A DNA stretch of 64,000 nucleotides from Hydractinia symbiolongicarpus (lineage: Eukaryota > Cnidaria > Hydrozoa > Anthoathecata > Hydractiniidae). Each line of letters starts with the position of its first letter. Position 1 is the stretch's first letter. Below, in pieces: positions 1 through 23,417 of the stretch. Under the pieces are notes generated by a model, which was not told where the DNA came from, ran no database searches, and saw nothing but the letters and a program-made list of their open reading frames with translations. Position numbers and translations under genes: made by a program. The stretch covers positions 7,504,001-7,568,000 of the forward strand of contig NC_079885.1 of the NCBI RefSeq assembly GCF_029227915.1, given 5' to 3'.

Positions 1-495
1 TACATAGCTGCACATCGCTGGTTAGTTCTTCCTTAAGTCAAACTCTTTGTTTTTTCTGTTTATCGCTTCACTGCGAGTTTTATTTTTGACTATAACAGTA
101 GCTATACATCAAAGAACAAATTGTGCATATCCATTTTTTTAGTGAACAAAATATTGGAAAATATTTCTCGTCAGTTTTTTATCCACTAAAATTTTTTATC
201 GAATGGATCAAAGTTACCCTAGAAGGTAAAAAATCGTTAAACAATTTAAGAGAAAAATCTTGTGACACGGTCTGCTTTTCTTTTTTTTTTATATACTTCT
301 GTATTTTTATATATATTATATATTATACTTCTATAATTAGCGCTAAGAAATTACTGTTTTTTTTTTTATTTCGCGCTTGAGTGTTTTCTTTGGTTCGCAC
401 TGGTGAATCAGATTCACTAGAATGTCTATTGGATGCTCGCCAATACAACCTTTAAAGTAATTTCACGGAGCATTCAAGTCAATCATTTTCTCTAG
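1..495. other. Probable intron of the CAP gene
   Basis: AT-rich with T-runs and an AT-rich tract at 307-327. No exon with both splice sites was recognised. It ends in the acceptor used by the CAP exon at 496. Confidence 0.4.
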
Positions 496-3400
496 GTATG
501 AAGGGGTGAAGAATTATGATTATGGTCATCCTCATTTCACGCCCTATGCTGGCACCTTCACGGAAATGATATGGAAGTCAACTACCAGCCTGGGCGTTGG
601 TATTGCTTACCGCCCTGACTCAAAAAGAACATACATTGTTGCTATATATCAACCAGGAGGAAATCTGTTATCTGTTCAAGCTTATAAAGAAAATGTGTTA
701 TTGCCTCTCGCTGGCTGTAAGTCTTCAACAAGTTTATTGTTATGGCACAGTAGACATTTTGTCTCATTACTTGTTATTATGAGATATGCGGGGTTTTTTT
801 GTATATGTGTACTAGTTGTTTAAGAGAGTCATAATAATTGTCTTCCTACATCAAACTCGTGATTGCTATTCTTAACTTGTTAAAACCATCTTCTTTACAT
901 GTTCATGAAAACTAAAAATGGAAAATTTTTCTCTTTAAAGAATGGATACTTTTTTTGCACTGTTAAGCCAAATGCTTGTGTCTAGTTGATAAAATTAATT
1001 TCCCGGAGCCTCTATATCTCAAATGCGCAAGGGACCGAAAGATTTGTTCGAGATAAAGCTATTTAACAACAAAGAAGAATGAGCATAGGAGGAGAAAGGG
1101 CAAGAAGGGGCATCAAACTATTTGATAAAAATTCGGTGATGTTGGAGATCAAAACAGGTTAAGTTAAGGGTGAAATATAGTAGGGGTAAAACCGAGAATA
1201 GAACAAAGTAATTGATCGAGATAGGCGGAAGTTTTAAGAATGATGAGTTTTCATAAAAAAGAAAGTACACCGTGTGTAACGTTATCAAATATATTATAGT
1301 GCCTGCAAGAGTTCCTGATGTCAACAAATTAAAACCGCCGGAATATTTGAAAGCCTCCGATACGTCGCCAATCAATCAAGGTAGGTACAACTTTTTGAGC
1401 ACGAAAAATACTTAGCGTGTCAATTTTTATGCGTTCGACTGCGTTATGACATAGAAATATGGTGTTACGGCAACTTAGCGGTAGCGAGTAGTAAGGGGCG
1501 GATTTACTGACACGAAGTGGTTTTAAAAACATTTATTCAACACTTTCGCGACGCTACAAACAAAAACAAAAAAAGTAAGCTACAAACTACGTATAAAATA
1601 ACAGAAATTAAACCTAACTACAAAATTCCTGATGCCGAACGGTTAATGCAACATAAAGAAAAAATAACACATACAAAATAACATATACTTACTATAAAAC
1701 ACAAAAATCCCAATACTTCACCTTTACAATAGCACACACATGGCACAGATACTTCACACTAACGAACAAGAAACTTACGCACACAAATTACGACAAATAC
1801 ACGGCACCCAAAAGACAAAACACAAGAAAAACGTTGCATACAATAAACAAAGGCGAAGCGAATACATAAAACATATAGCAAAACACTAAGAAGGAGAACC
1901 AAGTGTTCCTTCGTAGAGTCTGAGGCCTACTCGTGCTCATTGCGTGAACATATTGTTATGACAAATCAAGCTGTTTATTTGGGTTAACTGCCTAAAAATG
2001 TTATGATTTTAAAAGTAGTTTCTACTGCTACATTATTATTATTATTATTACTATTACTTACCCAGGATAGCCTCTTCAGTTCCTATTGGTACTGCTATCA
2101 ACGAGGGTCCTGCGAACGGGGTCCTAGCGCATTTAAAGCTCCCATTTGAGCTACGAAAGTCGTGGAAGCACAGCAATCACTAGACAACCTCCTAAGATAT
2201 CAATCCTATTCTCATGCTGAGCGCTAAGCAGAAACGATAGATTCACACTTTTATAGTCTCTGGCATGACTCGGCCGGGGTTTGAACCCAAGACCTCCCGC
2301 ACTGAAAGCGAACGCTCTACCACAAGGCTTTCAGTCGGTAAATTACATTGTATAAAATAATTAATTAGGTGATTAACCCTACTATACCTGGGGGGGGGCA
2401 CAAAGTGTCCGTGGGCTTTTTGACTAGGCATAACTTTAGATACACATGTAAATAAGTGCTAAAATTTTGTCACTATTCCTAACTTTTATTATTGCTTCAA
2501 TTGAAAAAAAAATTTTTAGAAAAATTTTGTACTTTGCTGGGGGTATTGCTTTTTTGGACGGAGGTAAATTTTTTGGAATTTTGAAAACCGTTGACATTCA
2601 TGTAAGAATGTTATAAGATGTTTTATTGGGTATATAATTATTTATTACATGTATGTTGGTTACTAAGAAGTAACCAAGGTGTTGCTGAGGTGATATATGG
2701 TTACTAGGGACAAAAAGTAGGCCAGATTTGAAGGAAATATCGATCCAGCAAATTGACGTCATTTTGGATCTCAATGACGTCATTATATTGTTTTCCTTAC
2801 CTCGATTATTTTTCAATGTCATGTTCTACATATATACCAAGTTTAATGACATGAGCATCAATATTTCTGGTAGAACGGACCTTTTTATCTTTATCGTTAA
2901 AATAAGAAATTTTCTTCATCCCAATGAGGTCATTAGAATTACTTTTTTCATGTGAAACACATATTTTGGTATTCATTCCACAAATCTACAAAGAATCAAG
3001 GCCGTATCATTAGTAACACGCGAGAAATTAAAACGTACTGAAAAATTGGGAAAATGACCATTTTCCACATGTGTGACGTCATTTCTAATCCCTTGACGTC
3101 ATCAAATTACTTTTTTTTACCTGGATAGAATTTCTAATAAGATATTCTCCAATTGAGCCAAGTTTCATCACTTAAGCACAATTGGCTCAGGATTTATGGC
3201 TCGCGGGCACTTTGTGCCCCCCCCCCCCCCCCCAGGGTTACAAGGGCCAAAAAAGCTCAGGTATAATAGGGTTAAACTAATAAAAAGGTCTATCCGATCT
3301 CCAATTTCGCTTTCTTACGCAGAAACAAATTATAATTGCAGTATGTAACAAGCTTTGTTATACCACTTTTAATATTCGTGATTTAATTCTAGTATAGCTA

Positions 3401-5246
3401 ATATGGTTCTTAAGTCTTCTAGCTATTCACAGAGCATCTATTTACATAACTCTTTTTATGCAAATAAATTTTTATTCATGTCGACACTTCATAATTCATA
3501 CATTAGGAACGAAAATTTTCGGACAGAAAAACTTTAGGTTTTTTTTTGTCCGAAAATTTTTTCGTCGGAAATTTGTGTTTGCCAAAAGTTTTTTTGTCCG
3601 AAAATTTTGTTTTTTCTAATTTTCTTAAAAAAAGGACCGGTGCATAGAAATTATATATAGGGTAATTAAAAAATCAATAAAAACTTTTTTGAACTTATTA
3701 TTTTCGTTATTTTCACATTTGACTGAGGCTAACTATAAAGTTGGATACTGAAGACCCATTTTTCGATCTTAATTAAATATACGTACATAGATACTTCTAG
3801 CCTTCTTTTTGTGTCGTTTTCGCAAGCATTACTTTTGAAATTTCGTTTAAGTTTGTTCAAAAAACTTCTCATACATTTTTTGACTTTATAAATCTTGTCC
3901 GAAAATTTTTCCGCCGAAATAAAAAATTGTGTCCGAAAGTCTTTTCCGCCGCAGTTTTTTCCGCCGAAACATTTTCCGGCAAAAATTTTCTGCGACATAC
4001 TTTTAGTTTATGAAGGTAAGGCAAGACATTTTAGCTGGAAATTTACGGCTTAAGTTGGGGATATTTTAGTGATTGGAATATATGTCTTGAACAACGTCAT
4101 TTATGTTTCAAAAAATGTAGGAATGTAGAAAATTCTAATACTTGTTGATTATTAATATTATACGTGTCTAACATGTTGGTTGTTGTATGCGAGCTTTCAA
4201 AAATATCATTCAGTATTTATCTAGGAAGAAACTCCAAACATTGTCTTTGTCTTTTTATTCTGAGCGTATTGAAGTGACGTACAAATAATAACTAACGCAT
4301 CATTGAACAAAATTTTATGTGCGCGCATGCGCATGTGGGAAAACATTAAGTGTCCAAAACTTTGTCTGATCGCGTTTAAAAAGTACTGCGCGCAAAATAC
4401 CTTTTTACGTGCAACAATGACCCTTTAAGTCAATGTAATGTTAACATGGAATATAAACTTTTGCGTTAAATTATACAAGACCACAAACTACATCATTTAC
4501 AATGAAAATATCAATTTAAAGTTTTTTTAAAATCATTTTGCAAGCATTGTGCGTACAATGAAGTAATTGTGATGCAAATTTTTATTTATAGGAATGACAT
4601 CAAAGGAACCTTTAGCGACGTGTGGTACGTTTTGCTTGTTTATTTTCTTTGTGCATTAGCTGCTAAAGCAACAGTTGCAGATTCAATCTGTATTTCGAGG
4701 GAAATGGATTTAGATTTGCAAGGCATGGCATGGATAACAATTTTCTTTGCAAATGTTCGTCCTTAGAAACACGCGGTGCAGTGGCTTTATCACCTGTTCT
4801 TTCGACTGCGGATCGAATTTTAATTACTGTTAGGCAAACGTTGTTAAAAGTAACACTGTTTTGATATCAACAATATTTTACGCTTTATTTTCCTGTGTGT
4901 ATGTTAGCCATTTCTCAGGACAGAAGTCAAGGATGAGATGCAATACCTACCCTGAAACTTTATCGTTCATGGTTAATATGCTAGAGACTTTTTTACCAAT
5001 GTCAAAATCTAAATATTTTCTACTTCACAACAGTCTCAACCGCAGAGCCTTATATAATTTTAAATTATGAACTAACTGTCGCTTTGGCCTTTGGCCTTGT
5101 TTCCGCTGCATTAGAAGTAGCCTTATATTTTTTTTCTTTTTCTACCCCTTTTATTAGAATTGTGATTATACATCATAACTTAGGGATTTGTTATTAATTT
5201 TAACACCTTTTTCATAGATGGCTGTACTGAAGATATACTTGCATGA
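496..5246 (+). CDS. CAP/SCP superfamily secreted protein, 3' exons only (5' exons lie before the window)
   Basis: Exon 496-716 follows a pyrimidine-rich acceptor and encodes the second half of a CAP (SCP/TAPS, PR-1-like) domain: YDYGHPHF, then TEMIWKST and LGVGIAYR (the CAP signature with the metal-site region), then VAIYQPGGN. It ends at a GTAAGT donor. Three further exons fit by acceptor, donor and phase: 1300-1380 (donor GTAGGT), 4592-4624 (donor GTACGT) and a terminal exon 5218-5246 with TGA. Every junction is phase 1 and the frame stays open throughout, which supports one transcript. The tail after the domain is short, low in hydrophobics and Cys-poor. CAP proteins are usually secreted and act extracellularly; the signal peptide and first CAP motifs would be upstream of base 1. 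The CAP exon is secure. The two small 3' exons (11 and about 9 codons) rest on splice logic alone. Confidence 0.7.
1381..2029. other. Intron of the CAP gene, no coding signal
   Basis: Sequence between the 1300-1380 exon and the SINE. Only short chance ORFs; 1540-1900 is A/C-rich. No family recognised. Confidence 0.35.
2035..2345 (-). repeat. tRNA-derived SINE (copy 1)
   Basis: Read on the minus strand, the 5' head looks like a tRNA. It has an A-box-like GTGGTAGAGCG (RC of about 2314-2324), then GTGCGGGAG and a B-box-like GGGTTCAAACC near 2280. A body follows containing a core shared with the SINE at 62.8-63.1 kb (2121-2152 and 2179-2192). It ends in a short AAT trinucleotide tail (TTATTA run on the + strand at about 2030-2050). 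Head, body and trinucleotide tail are the usual SINE layout. It sits in a CAP-gene intron. Confidence 0.65.
2377..3271. mobile_element. TTAA-flanked piggyBac-like MITE, 895 bp
   Basis: The ends are inverted copies beginning CCCTAYTATACCTG. Both are bounded by TTAA (2373-2376 and 3272-3275), the target duplication typical of piggyBac elements. Just inside each end is a G- or C-run (2390-2398; 3220-3234). There is no transposase ORF, so it is non-autonomous. The interior holds repeated TGACGTCAT-type motifs. Confidence 0.75.
3500..4010. repeat. Cluster of CCGAAAATTTT / CCGCCGAAA inverted motifs
   Basis: Short palindrome-prone units such as GTCCGAAAATTTT recur at 3513-3610 and again, mostly in the other orientation with CCGCCG variants, at 3895-4000. 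The layout suggests a small inverted-repeat element about 500 bp long, but exact termini and a target duplication could not be set. The 89-codon minus ORF here is a translation of the repeat. Confidence 0.4.
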
Positions 5247-5569
5247 TAGAAAGTACAAGAAGCAGTATTGGACATGACAATACACGAACACATGTTTTTA
5301 CATCATTTGTACAATATCAAACTATTACACACATATTTATTTTTGCATATTTAAAGAAACGTGTTTTCCTTTTTTACTACCCGAAGAATAATCTAAGACT
5401 AATAATAACGAGTCTTAAGATTTCCACAAAACGTCAAAAAATGTATCAGGTAGGATATTTCTGGGGAACACCTATCAGATTTAACATATTTATTAAGGAA
5501 CCTTCCCTTCAGAACCAAAGATGTTTCAGCAAAGGACAGCATTATTGTTGTTTATAATAGATCCGTGTC

Positions 5570-5630
5570 GTCAATGTTGTCGTTGTTGTTGTTGTCGTCG
5601 TCGTTGTAGACGTCGTGTATTAATTGTCGT
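5570..5630. repeat. TTG/TCG trinucleotide-rich simple repeat
   Basis: A run of GTT and GTC triplets with small interruptions, located downstream of the proposed last CAP exon. Confidence 0.6.
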
Positions 5631-6153
5631 CTTTGCTGTTGTTTTCATCGTCGCTGCTTCTTACATTATTGCACAAAAAATGCATGAACTTTTACTTATT
5701 TTATACTTCTCCATATCTCTAAAGTTATTCAACTACTTAATTCGGACTTTTATATTGGGATTGAGGGTTTAATCCACAAAGTTATGCTTAATATTGCAGA
5801 TTACTCGACCACCGCCTGTATTTACGCGACAACTAACTCATTATATCATCTGATAATGATCATCAGCACGTGAAGATAAACTGAAAAATTATTTTAATGG
5901 GCGGGCTTCTTGTGTGAATACCTCCATTTACGATGTGATTACACAATACTGCAATTACTTTCCTTGTTCCGTTGCTTTCCAATTGCTCATGTTGTAAGAA
6001 TTCCTTGTGGTGTATGACAGGCGACAGGACGATCCACCACGTGGATATAAAATGTAGACCGAAATAAATTATTAACTCCTTCATCTCCATACCTCGAGAT
6101 AATTAAACATTTCTAAATTAGTCATTATGGGTATTAAATGAGTCGTTATAGTG

Positions 6154-6163
6154 TATATAAAAA
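6154..6163 (+). promoter_or_regulatory. TATA-like element upstream of the peroxidase gene
   Basis: TATATAAAAA lies 112 bp upstream of the proposed start codon at 6275, a plausible spacing for a core promoter with a short 5' UTR. The AT-rich background makes chance matches likely. Confidence 0.35.
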
Positions 6164-6274
6164 CACAGTAAGCTTTTTAAGATTCCCTAAAATAAAATTT
6201 CGTGACTAGGGCTTTGGTTGTTTCCCAAAAAATAGCGCACAAGTGAATATTAAAAAGTGGTTATCAAGTTAAAT

Positions 6275-16917
<10,643 letters not shown>

Positions 16918-17167
16918 AATAATGACAACTTTTTGTAGTTGAAAATCATACCGATGAATATTTGCGTCTGCAAACTGTGGACAAAATATTTAACCCCGCA
17001 AATTTCTTGTAACATGACTCGAAATTAATCTCAAAAAAATCAAAATATATCTAATGTGTTTGATTCGACAGTTTTTATTTTATGGCATTTCGAAAGAAGA
17101 ATATTGTTAAACCTCTTTAAAATTACTGCTTGTATTATGGGCTGTACTAATTATTTTGTTAACTTAG

Positions 17168-17258
17168 ACTAATTATGATAAGTTATACTAATTATGATAA
17201 GTTATACTAATTATGATAAGTTATATTAATTATGATAAGTTATACTAATTATGATAAG
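17168..17258. repeat. 19-bp tandem repeat, about 5 copies
   Basis: The unit TTATACTAATTATGATAAG is repeated with one C/T change. It lies about 250 bp downstream of the peroxidase stop codon. Confidence 0.9.
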
Positions 17259-19396
17259 TCACTGGTTATGAATGCTGTTTGGCTATTGTGATAATTGAAT
17301 ATTCCCCAAGTAGTTACAAAGGTCATTTCTATACTACAATCCTGGACATAATATTATTGGAAAAGGCCAATTTTTTGCTATTTCTCGAAAAGCAAAAATT
17401 AGTATGGGTTAAGAATTTGAAACTAACCAAATCACCTAAGTCCTAAGTTCGTTTGCGACAAATGAACTTTGACAAGTTCGTAATGCTCTTGTCTTTTGTA
17501 GAAACAGTGTTTATAACTGCTTGTGGGACGAACTATGAAATTTGGCCCTCTTTTCCAATAAATTAAGTCCGGGATTGTAGGTTTACGAATCTTGAACTTG
17601 TGAAACTTTACTTGCCAGTGTTTACAGCGGACTTAGGATCTTGGTTGACTCTCTCTCAAACACTTCTGAATTTTACAGGCTGTTGATACTGTTTGTCAAC
17701 TTTGTAAAATGGCAGAAAAAAACCTTGTCTCAATATTTTTGAGGGGGATTGTAGCGAGCAAAATTTTTTATACGTTGTACGCGATTTACTTCTCCAACAA
17801 TTATTGTGACTTAATACTTAAATTCTTACATTGATTTCAAAAAAAAAAATAATTTAATAATAATGTTTCTGATTGGTTTAATCACTTGATGCTGATGTAA
17901 GCAAATCCATTGGGTCGTTTTCCCAAAATTAGTGTTAAAAAACCTTCGCTACAGACAACTATTAATGCATAATGTATTTTCAGTGATTTTGATTTAGGGC
18001 TACTTATACAGTCTCAAAGTTTATTACGTGAGTGTGTTTGGAATACTATACATCGTCACTTTTGCAAGTTTCTTTGATATTCCAGTTATGCATTCAGGTA
18101 AAATCATTATAAAGAATTCATTAAAAATCATTAAGCCTTCAGTTTGCAAATGCGAAATAATATACCTTTTTAAGGCTTACATATCCTATATATTTCATTT
18201 AGCAAACTGCCACCTTTCACAGAGAACTTGTTTTGCAAGAGTAGTTAGTTCTGCTGCTACTTTGAGAATATGAAAATTAAAGACGAGATTAAAACAAAAA
18301 ACGCCTTTAATTCGGCAATCCAGACGAAGTTCTCCTTGCTAATTAAGCGTCACGTTAATTACTCGGATGGATATATTAACCTATATCTGGTAACTTATTA
18401 AAATTTTACGAACTCGTTTAAATGATAAAAAGGCCAAATAGCATGGCTGATCCAAAATCAGGCATGCATTCATTTAGATAAGGCATCATCATATACATGT
18501 TATTCAAAATTTTAGTCTCTTTCCAGAATTTTCGTCCCTTCCCAAAATTTTCGTCTATTAATTTTCATAAATATTCGAGAGGTTTTACAATGTTCAAGTT
18601 ATTTTTCATAGAAGAAGTAACAAAATATAAAGTCTTTTCAAGAAATTTTGTTAATGACCCTACATTTTCGTCGACCTAATAAAGTTAGCCATCTCGTAAT
18701 ATACATGTTCAGGTAGTGTTTTCCTATTTCTTTTCGCTATTTCTTCTCGCCGTCCGAGATTGCCAAAAAGAGAAAATGAGCCCTGGGGACGAGGTTGATA
18801 CATGTGCATATTTTACAGACTAACAATATGGTTTAAAATTGTCTAGGGCTTTTAAATTGAAGTCTTCAAAAAGATTCTAAACAACCTTTTCGTTTTTGAT
18901 TATAACTTATCCGTTATATATGGCAAAGCAGTTTTTACTTTTATCTCACTTTTTAACTTAAAACATGCTGGTAATTGTATGTGTTTATGAGGAATGCGTC
19001 AAGTTGCGTGACTTTTAATCATGCTTTGGAAATGCTTCACTTTTCCTGGTGGAAGATTTAACTTGCTCAAATTATTTAAGAAAGATAAAGACCAATTTTG
19101 ATACACTTTTATCACTTGTCAAATATATAAAAAGTAAGTACAAATATGAGAGATCCCATAACCCTTGAAATAAAGTTAATTATAATAATATTATAACTAT
19201 CTTTTTTTCTAGGGATATGCGCCTCTTAGCAACCGAAAGGCATGCCAATATCGAGTGCATAAAACTACTATAAGTAAATTTATTCCATAAGTTTGCAATG
19301 CAATTTTATGCCAGGCTGCCCGAATAGATTTGTTTACAAAAACAACAACAACAGCAACAACAACAAATAAACAAACGAAAAACACTTTTAACAACT

Positions 19397-19713
19397 TTAA
19401 AATAAGTTCGCCAAAGGTGCAACAAACGAGCTCGGTACAGATTGATTGAGGTGTATTAGGAGTGGAAAAATAAAACTCTTTTTCGTTTGTAGAGGAACAT
19501 ATGATGATATGTCCATTTCAGATGGTTCCAATCTTGATACAGACCAATTATTGCTTGATATTACTTGTAGGGATTCTATGCCAGAAAACTGAATTATGAT
19601 TTCTTGTATTATAAAGTTCACAAATTTTTGTTCCTTGCTTGACAACCTTTTTAATTGGAAAAATAGATGCTCCAGCCCTTTAACAATAAGTCGCAGATTT
19701 TCAAAATTTACTC
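19397..19713 (-). pseudogene. Possible decayed exon, unknown protein
   Basis: About 105 codons stay open on the minus strand with protein-like composition (for example LIVKGLEHLFFQLKRLSSK). Upstream on that strand, near 19741, is a good acceptor (CTTTGCAG). However, every frame from the acceptor meets a stop before or at 19713, so a single lesion would separate it from the open stretch. No family recognised; it may be chance. Confidence 0.22.
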
Positions 19714-20602
19714 ATTGCATAGTCCGTAGTAATTCCTGCAAAGTGAAGAAGAGATTAAAAAAAAGCATTACCGCTTTCGTCTTGAGATATCTTGGTCAGT
19801 CTGATTATAAACGGTGAACCGAGAGAACTTCACTTAAGTAGGTTTTTAATTTTTATTTATGTATATTGTAAAGCAGCCAGAGAGACATATGCCATTAATT
19901 TATAGCCCAATGTCTAATTTGTTTTCCATCTATGTAAAGCAAAATAGACATTTTTGCCATGACAACGAACATCTTATTTGCAACATCAATTTAATGACGT
20001 CAAATTAAAGAAATGTGATAATATTTGACGTCAGTTTTAAATCTTCCTCTTTCGTCTTGATAAAGATAGTAAAGAGTCGCGTTGATCGGCAAAAAGTCGA
20101 AAAACTGTTTAAAGTAAATAAAGTAAGAACACATAATTGGATAAGATGAGTTATCAATCAAATTTCAAGTTATACTTTCAGGTTAGTTCTGTTAAGTTTT
20201 TGTTGAGTTCTAATTAAAAACAAGTGCAACAACGAAGGAACTTTTAACTTCCTTCAAAAACAGAAGTATGATAAGCCATGTTTGTATAATGCATTCTGGG
20301 AACGTACACATTTACTCCTTTGGACAGCAAACACGCGTAGAGATTAGAAAGATATTTTAATGTGTATTGATGATTTATAATGGTTATCAATCAGGAAATT
20401 GAAAACTGCTTGATTATGTTGGCTTTTCCACAAAAAAGACATCTTCACTTTTAGAGTATCTTGCCATTAGCCGCTATCATGAAGGCAAAATGTCCTAGCA
20501 ACAAGGACATTACGCGAAATGTTTGCCGTACTAATGGCAGTGTGTTGTATTACCACGATTTTTTCTGGCTGTTGAATCATTTTTTTATTCTATCTTTTTT
20601 AG

Positions 20603-21248
20603 AAATTTCTGGAGTTAAACGACCATTTTTGTAAACGAGAAATATAGATCAAAAACATCGAACTTCGTCTTCAACATTCCAATGATGAAAAAGTTGTTTT
20701 GAAAGATGAAGTTAAAAGTCTTAAAAGTCAACTAACCAAATATCAGGAAGAACTGCATACGTTGAAAGAAAAGAATGGGAAGGAAGTTGGTTTAGTCAAG
20801 AAGGTACAAGAACAACTGCAAGCAAGTTGGAGAATTGAGAAAAGCTTTGAAAGCATCGCAAACAGAGAGAATTCCAATTTCCCGAAAGGTTTTATACACC
20901 GAGGTGGAGAGATATGAGAAACAACTGTACATAGTGTCTACACAATTAAAAAGCAAAGAAAATATTGAAAGTGACATGAAAAGCGAGCTTGCTTGAATGA
21001 AGGATGAAATCAACACCATCACAAAAAAATTTGAAACAACTACGGTAGAGAGCGAAAAATTACATGATTTGATTGGTTATTACAAGAAGTTCTCTGCGGA
21101 GAAGTATGACAGAGATCTGGATATAAAAAAAGCATTTTCACAACTTGAAAAATTAACATCGTTTAAAAGTTGTTTTGCAGCCTTCAAAATGCACAAGAAA
21201 AAGAAACTTATCGATACAATAAAAGCACATATTTGTGAGAACTTGTGA
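20603..21248 (+). pseudogene. Coiled-coil protein pseudogene fragment
   Basis: After a strong acceptor (TCTTTTTTAG), frames encode long heptad-like, Lys/Glu/Leu-rich helices: KDEVKSLKSQLTKYQEELH at about 20701-20760, then VERYEKQLYIVSTQLKSKE near 20905, then MKDEINTITKK from 20997. The reading is interrupted by a TAG near 20645, a frameshift near 20830 and a TGA at 20995-20997. An AATAAA lies shortly after the final stop, near 21312. It resembles the C-terminal part of a centrosomal or structural coiled-coil protein; the parent gene is not identifiable from sequence alone. A real gene with unusual splicing is less likely given three lesions. Confidence 0.55.
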
Positions 21249-21928
21249 AGCTTTAATGCCATCATGCTTGACTTTGATTATCTACAGTATAACAGAAAAA
21301 ATACAACCAAATAAAAAATAATGATATCTTTTCTCTTTCCTACAAACAAAACGGCCCGTTTCTCCTGCCCTCGGCCCACTGCCACACAGCGCAGGGTACA
21401 AAAAGTGCATGGGTATCAAGTTCGTAAGATAGAACAATCCAAAAACATATTAAGGAAAAAGTGCAGGCCAATGTAGTAGCTGCATGTTATAATTTCATAT
21501 ACCAGCAACAAAGAAAAATATTCAAAACCCGGACTCAATGATGTATCTTTGGTACGATTTTTTAACAAGAAACCAATTTGTAACAATGGTAAATGTCCGC
21601 AAGACTTCTTAACAACTTTCTTAACAATTTAAGCGGTCCTTCAATAAGAAGTTGACAGAGAATTAAGCAATTGTGGGTAAATACAAGTAATTTGTTTCGC
21701 GCAGTTTTTTGGCAATCTTCAAAATTGTTCAACTTTAAGTTAGCGATCGTTATGCATCAATCTCAGCTGGTAAATGCTAAGTCTAAAGTTAGTATGCTTT
21801 GAAATATGACTTAAAAGACACTAGTGTAAAAATGAAGGCGCGTGCGAATTCAAAAGTAGACTCAGGAATTTGCTTTGTATTTCCATATAATATAACGTTA
21901 TAGATAAAACCCTATCAAGTATGTTTAT

Positions 21929-22014
21929 AGACGAAAACTTAAGGTCGTAATGCGAAGATAAAAGATAAAGTCATCAATTTCTTCTACTCGCATTACGACC
22001 TTACGTTTTCGTCT
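21929..22014. repeat. Near-perfect hairpin inverted repeat (27-bp arms)
   Basis: The arm AGACGAAAACTTAAGGTCGT plus AATGCGA at 21929-21955 is matched by its inverse at 21988-22014 with one mismatch. Weaker pairing continues outward for about 15 bp. A foldback MITE is the simplest reading. Confidence 0.65.
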
Positions 22015-23133
22015 GTGGATATACTTAGCATAATATATTATCATTCCTAATAAACACTGCTATGAACGGAACATCTTTTCTAAGCTGAAAAAGTGTACAA
22101 AATAAATACATCCAAATTCAACTACAATTTAAGCGTTCTTTAAAAAAATTTTTTTTTGTTTATTGAAAAGTTTTTCGTTTCAAAAAAGTCGTTATTCCAA
22201 TAAACATAACATCATGATTGCGTCACAAAAACAATATTATTTTCCATTTGTCAGCAAATGGAATGAGGAACTTGTCACCAACAACGCAACCGCAATACAC
22301 GCATTCTTGACCCCAATGCCCTTTGAGCTCAAATAGCTCAGTAGACAGGAATGGAAATTCTAATGAACAAATATTTCTTCTTTCTCAGTGTCTGGTCATT
22401 ATTAAATAAAAATAAGAAAAAGCCTTGCGGCTTAAAGATTTCCGCCATTAGCAATAATCTGAACTTTGGAGAGGACTGAGTAATATGGGGGAACAAAATC
22501 ATTGAATATTCTAAAATTTTAAAATTCAATTTTTGATTATTATTGAAACTGTAAATCATAGCTAACTTAACTTACATAAACTTCATTTCTCTATAAGAAC
22601 AATTTTTAAAAGAAAAAAAAATAAACCTGCTGAAAATTGATGAACAATAAAAACAAAATGAAAACAACGGCAAGGCTGAAAATTTATTTAGTTTCCATTT
22701 TTCTCTGCAAAACAGCTTGGAAAATAACTTTAAAAGTGGCAGGAAATTATTTTTTACATAATCAGTTAAAGGTAACTTTTCTTTTATAACACACTTGTCA
22801 CGATTTTATAGCTATAATACATTATCTTTCACCAAAAATATTCACCCTCAACAATTCCTCTTTAAATTAAAATTCATGAATAATTAATTAGTTCTGCTGA
22901 ATATAGCTTTAGTCTACGTGCTTGCAAAATTGTACAGAAGGAAATGACGTAATTATTAAAGGGAACCGTTAATAACATCAAAGATGGCGCATTATAAGAA
23001 GATCTTCATTGTGCTACACTGCACGAGTTTTAACTTTTGATAGCATATAAACTTTAAAATAAAGTATTGTTCATTGGATAATAAAACAATTTGTTGCACT
23101 ATTGGGATTCTTATTGGCTTAAAACTCATTTTA

Positions 23134-23417
23134 GCCTCGTTCCCAGAAAACAATCTGTCAAAACTAGGATTTGAGATTTAGCTTGGAAAGGTTTCGGGCG
23201 TTCAGCCTAGCTGCGCTGCTCTATCTATCTCTTCCTCTATCTCCTCAGACGATATTAAAAATTCCGCCTTTGCTGGCGGAAATCAACAAGAACATGAACC
23301 GTAAATGCTCTAATAAATACGCCGGACGTTCCCAGGGCATTTTGCCTTGTTGATAAAGTTGATAGCGGCCACTCCGTAGTAACGGCTGAGTGGGTAAAGA
23401 CCCTGGGAACGAGGTTG
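23134..23417. mobile_element. MITE of the CCTCGTTCCCAG family
   Basis: GCCTCGTTCCCAG at the left end and CCCTGGGAACGAGGTTG at the right are inverted copies about 280 bp apart. Related ends occur at 48721-48816 and, as one end only, at 18781-18798. No ORF of note. Confidence 0.6.

Larger units (their letters stand above)
16918..20602. other. Intergenic region, no gene recognised
   Basis: AT-rich sequence containing a 19-bp tandem array, one CCTCGTTCCC-type MITE end (18781-18798) and an unassigned minus-strand open stretch at 19397-19713. Otherwise only short chance ORFs. Confidence 0.4.

Noticed and set aside
5243-5557. 104-codon + ORF after the proposed CAP terminal exon
   Set aside because: No motif, AT-rich chance composition, and not joined by any splice signal I could support.
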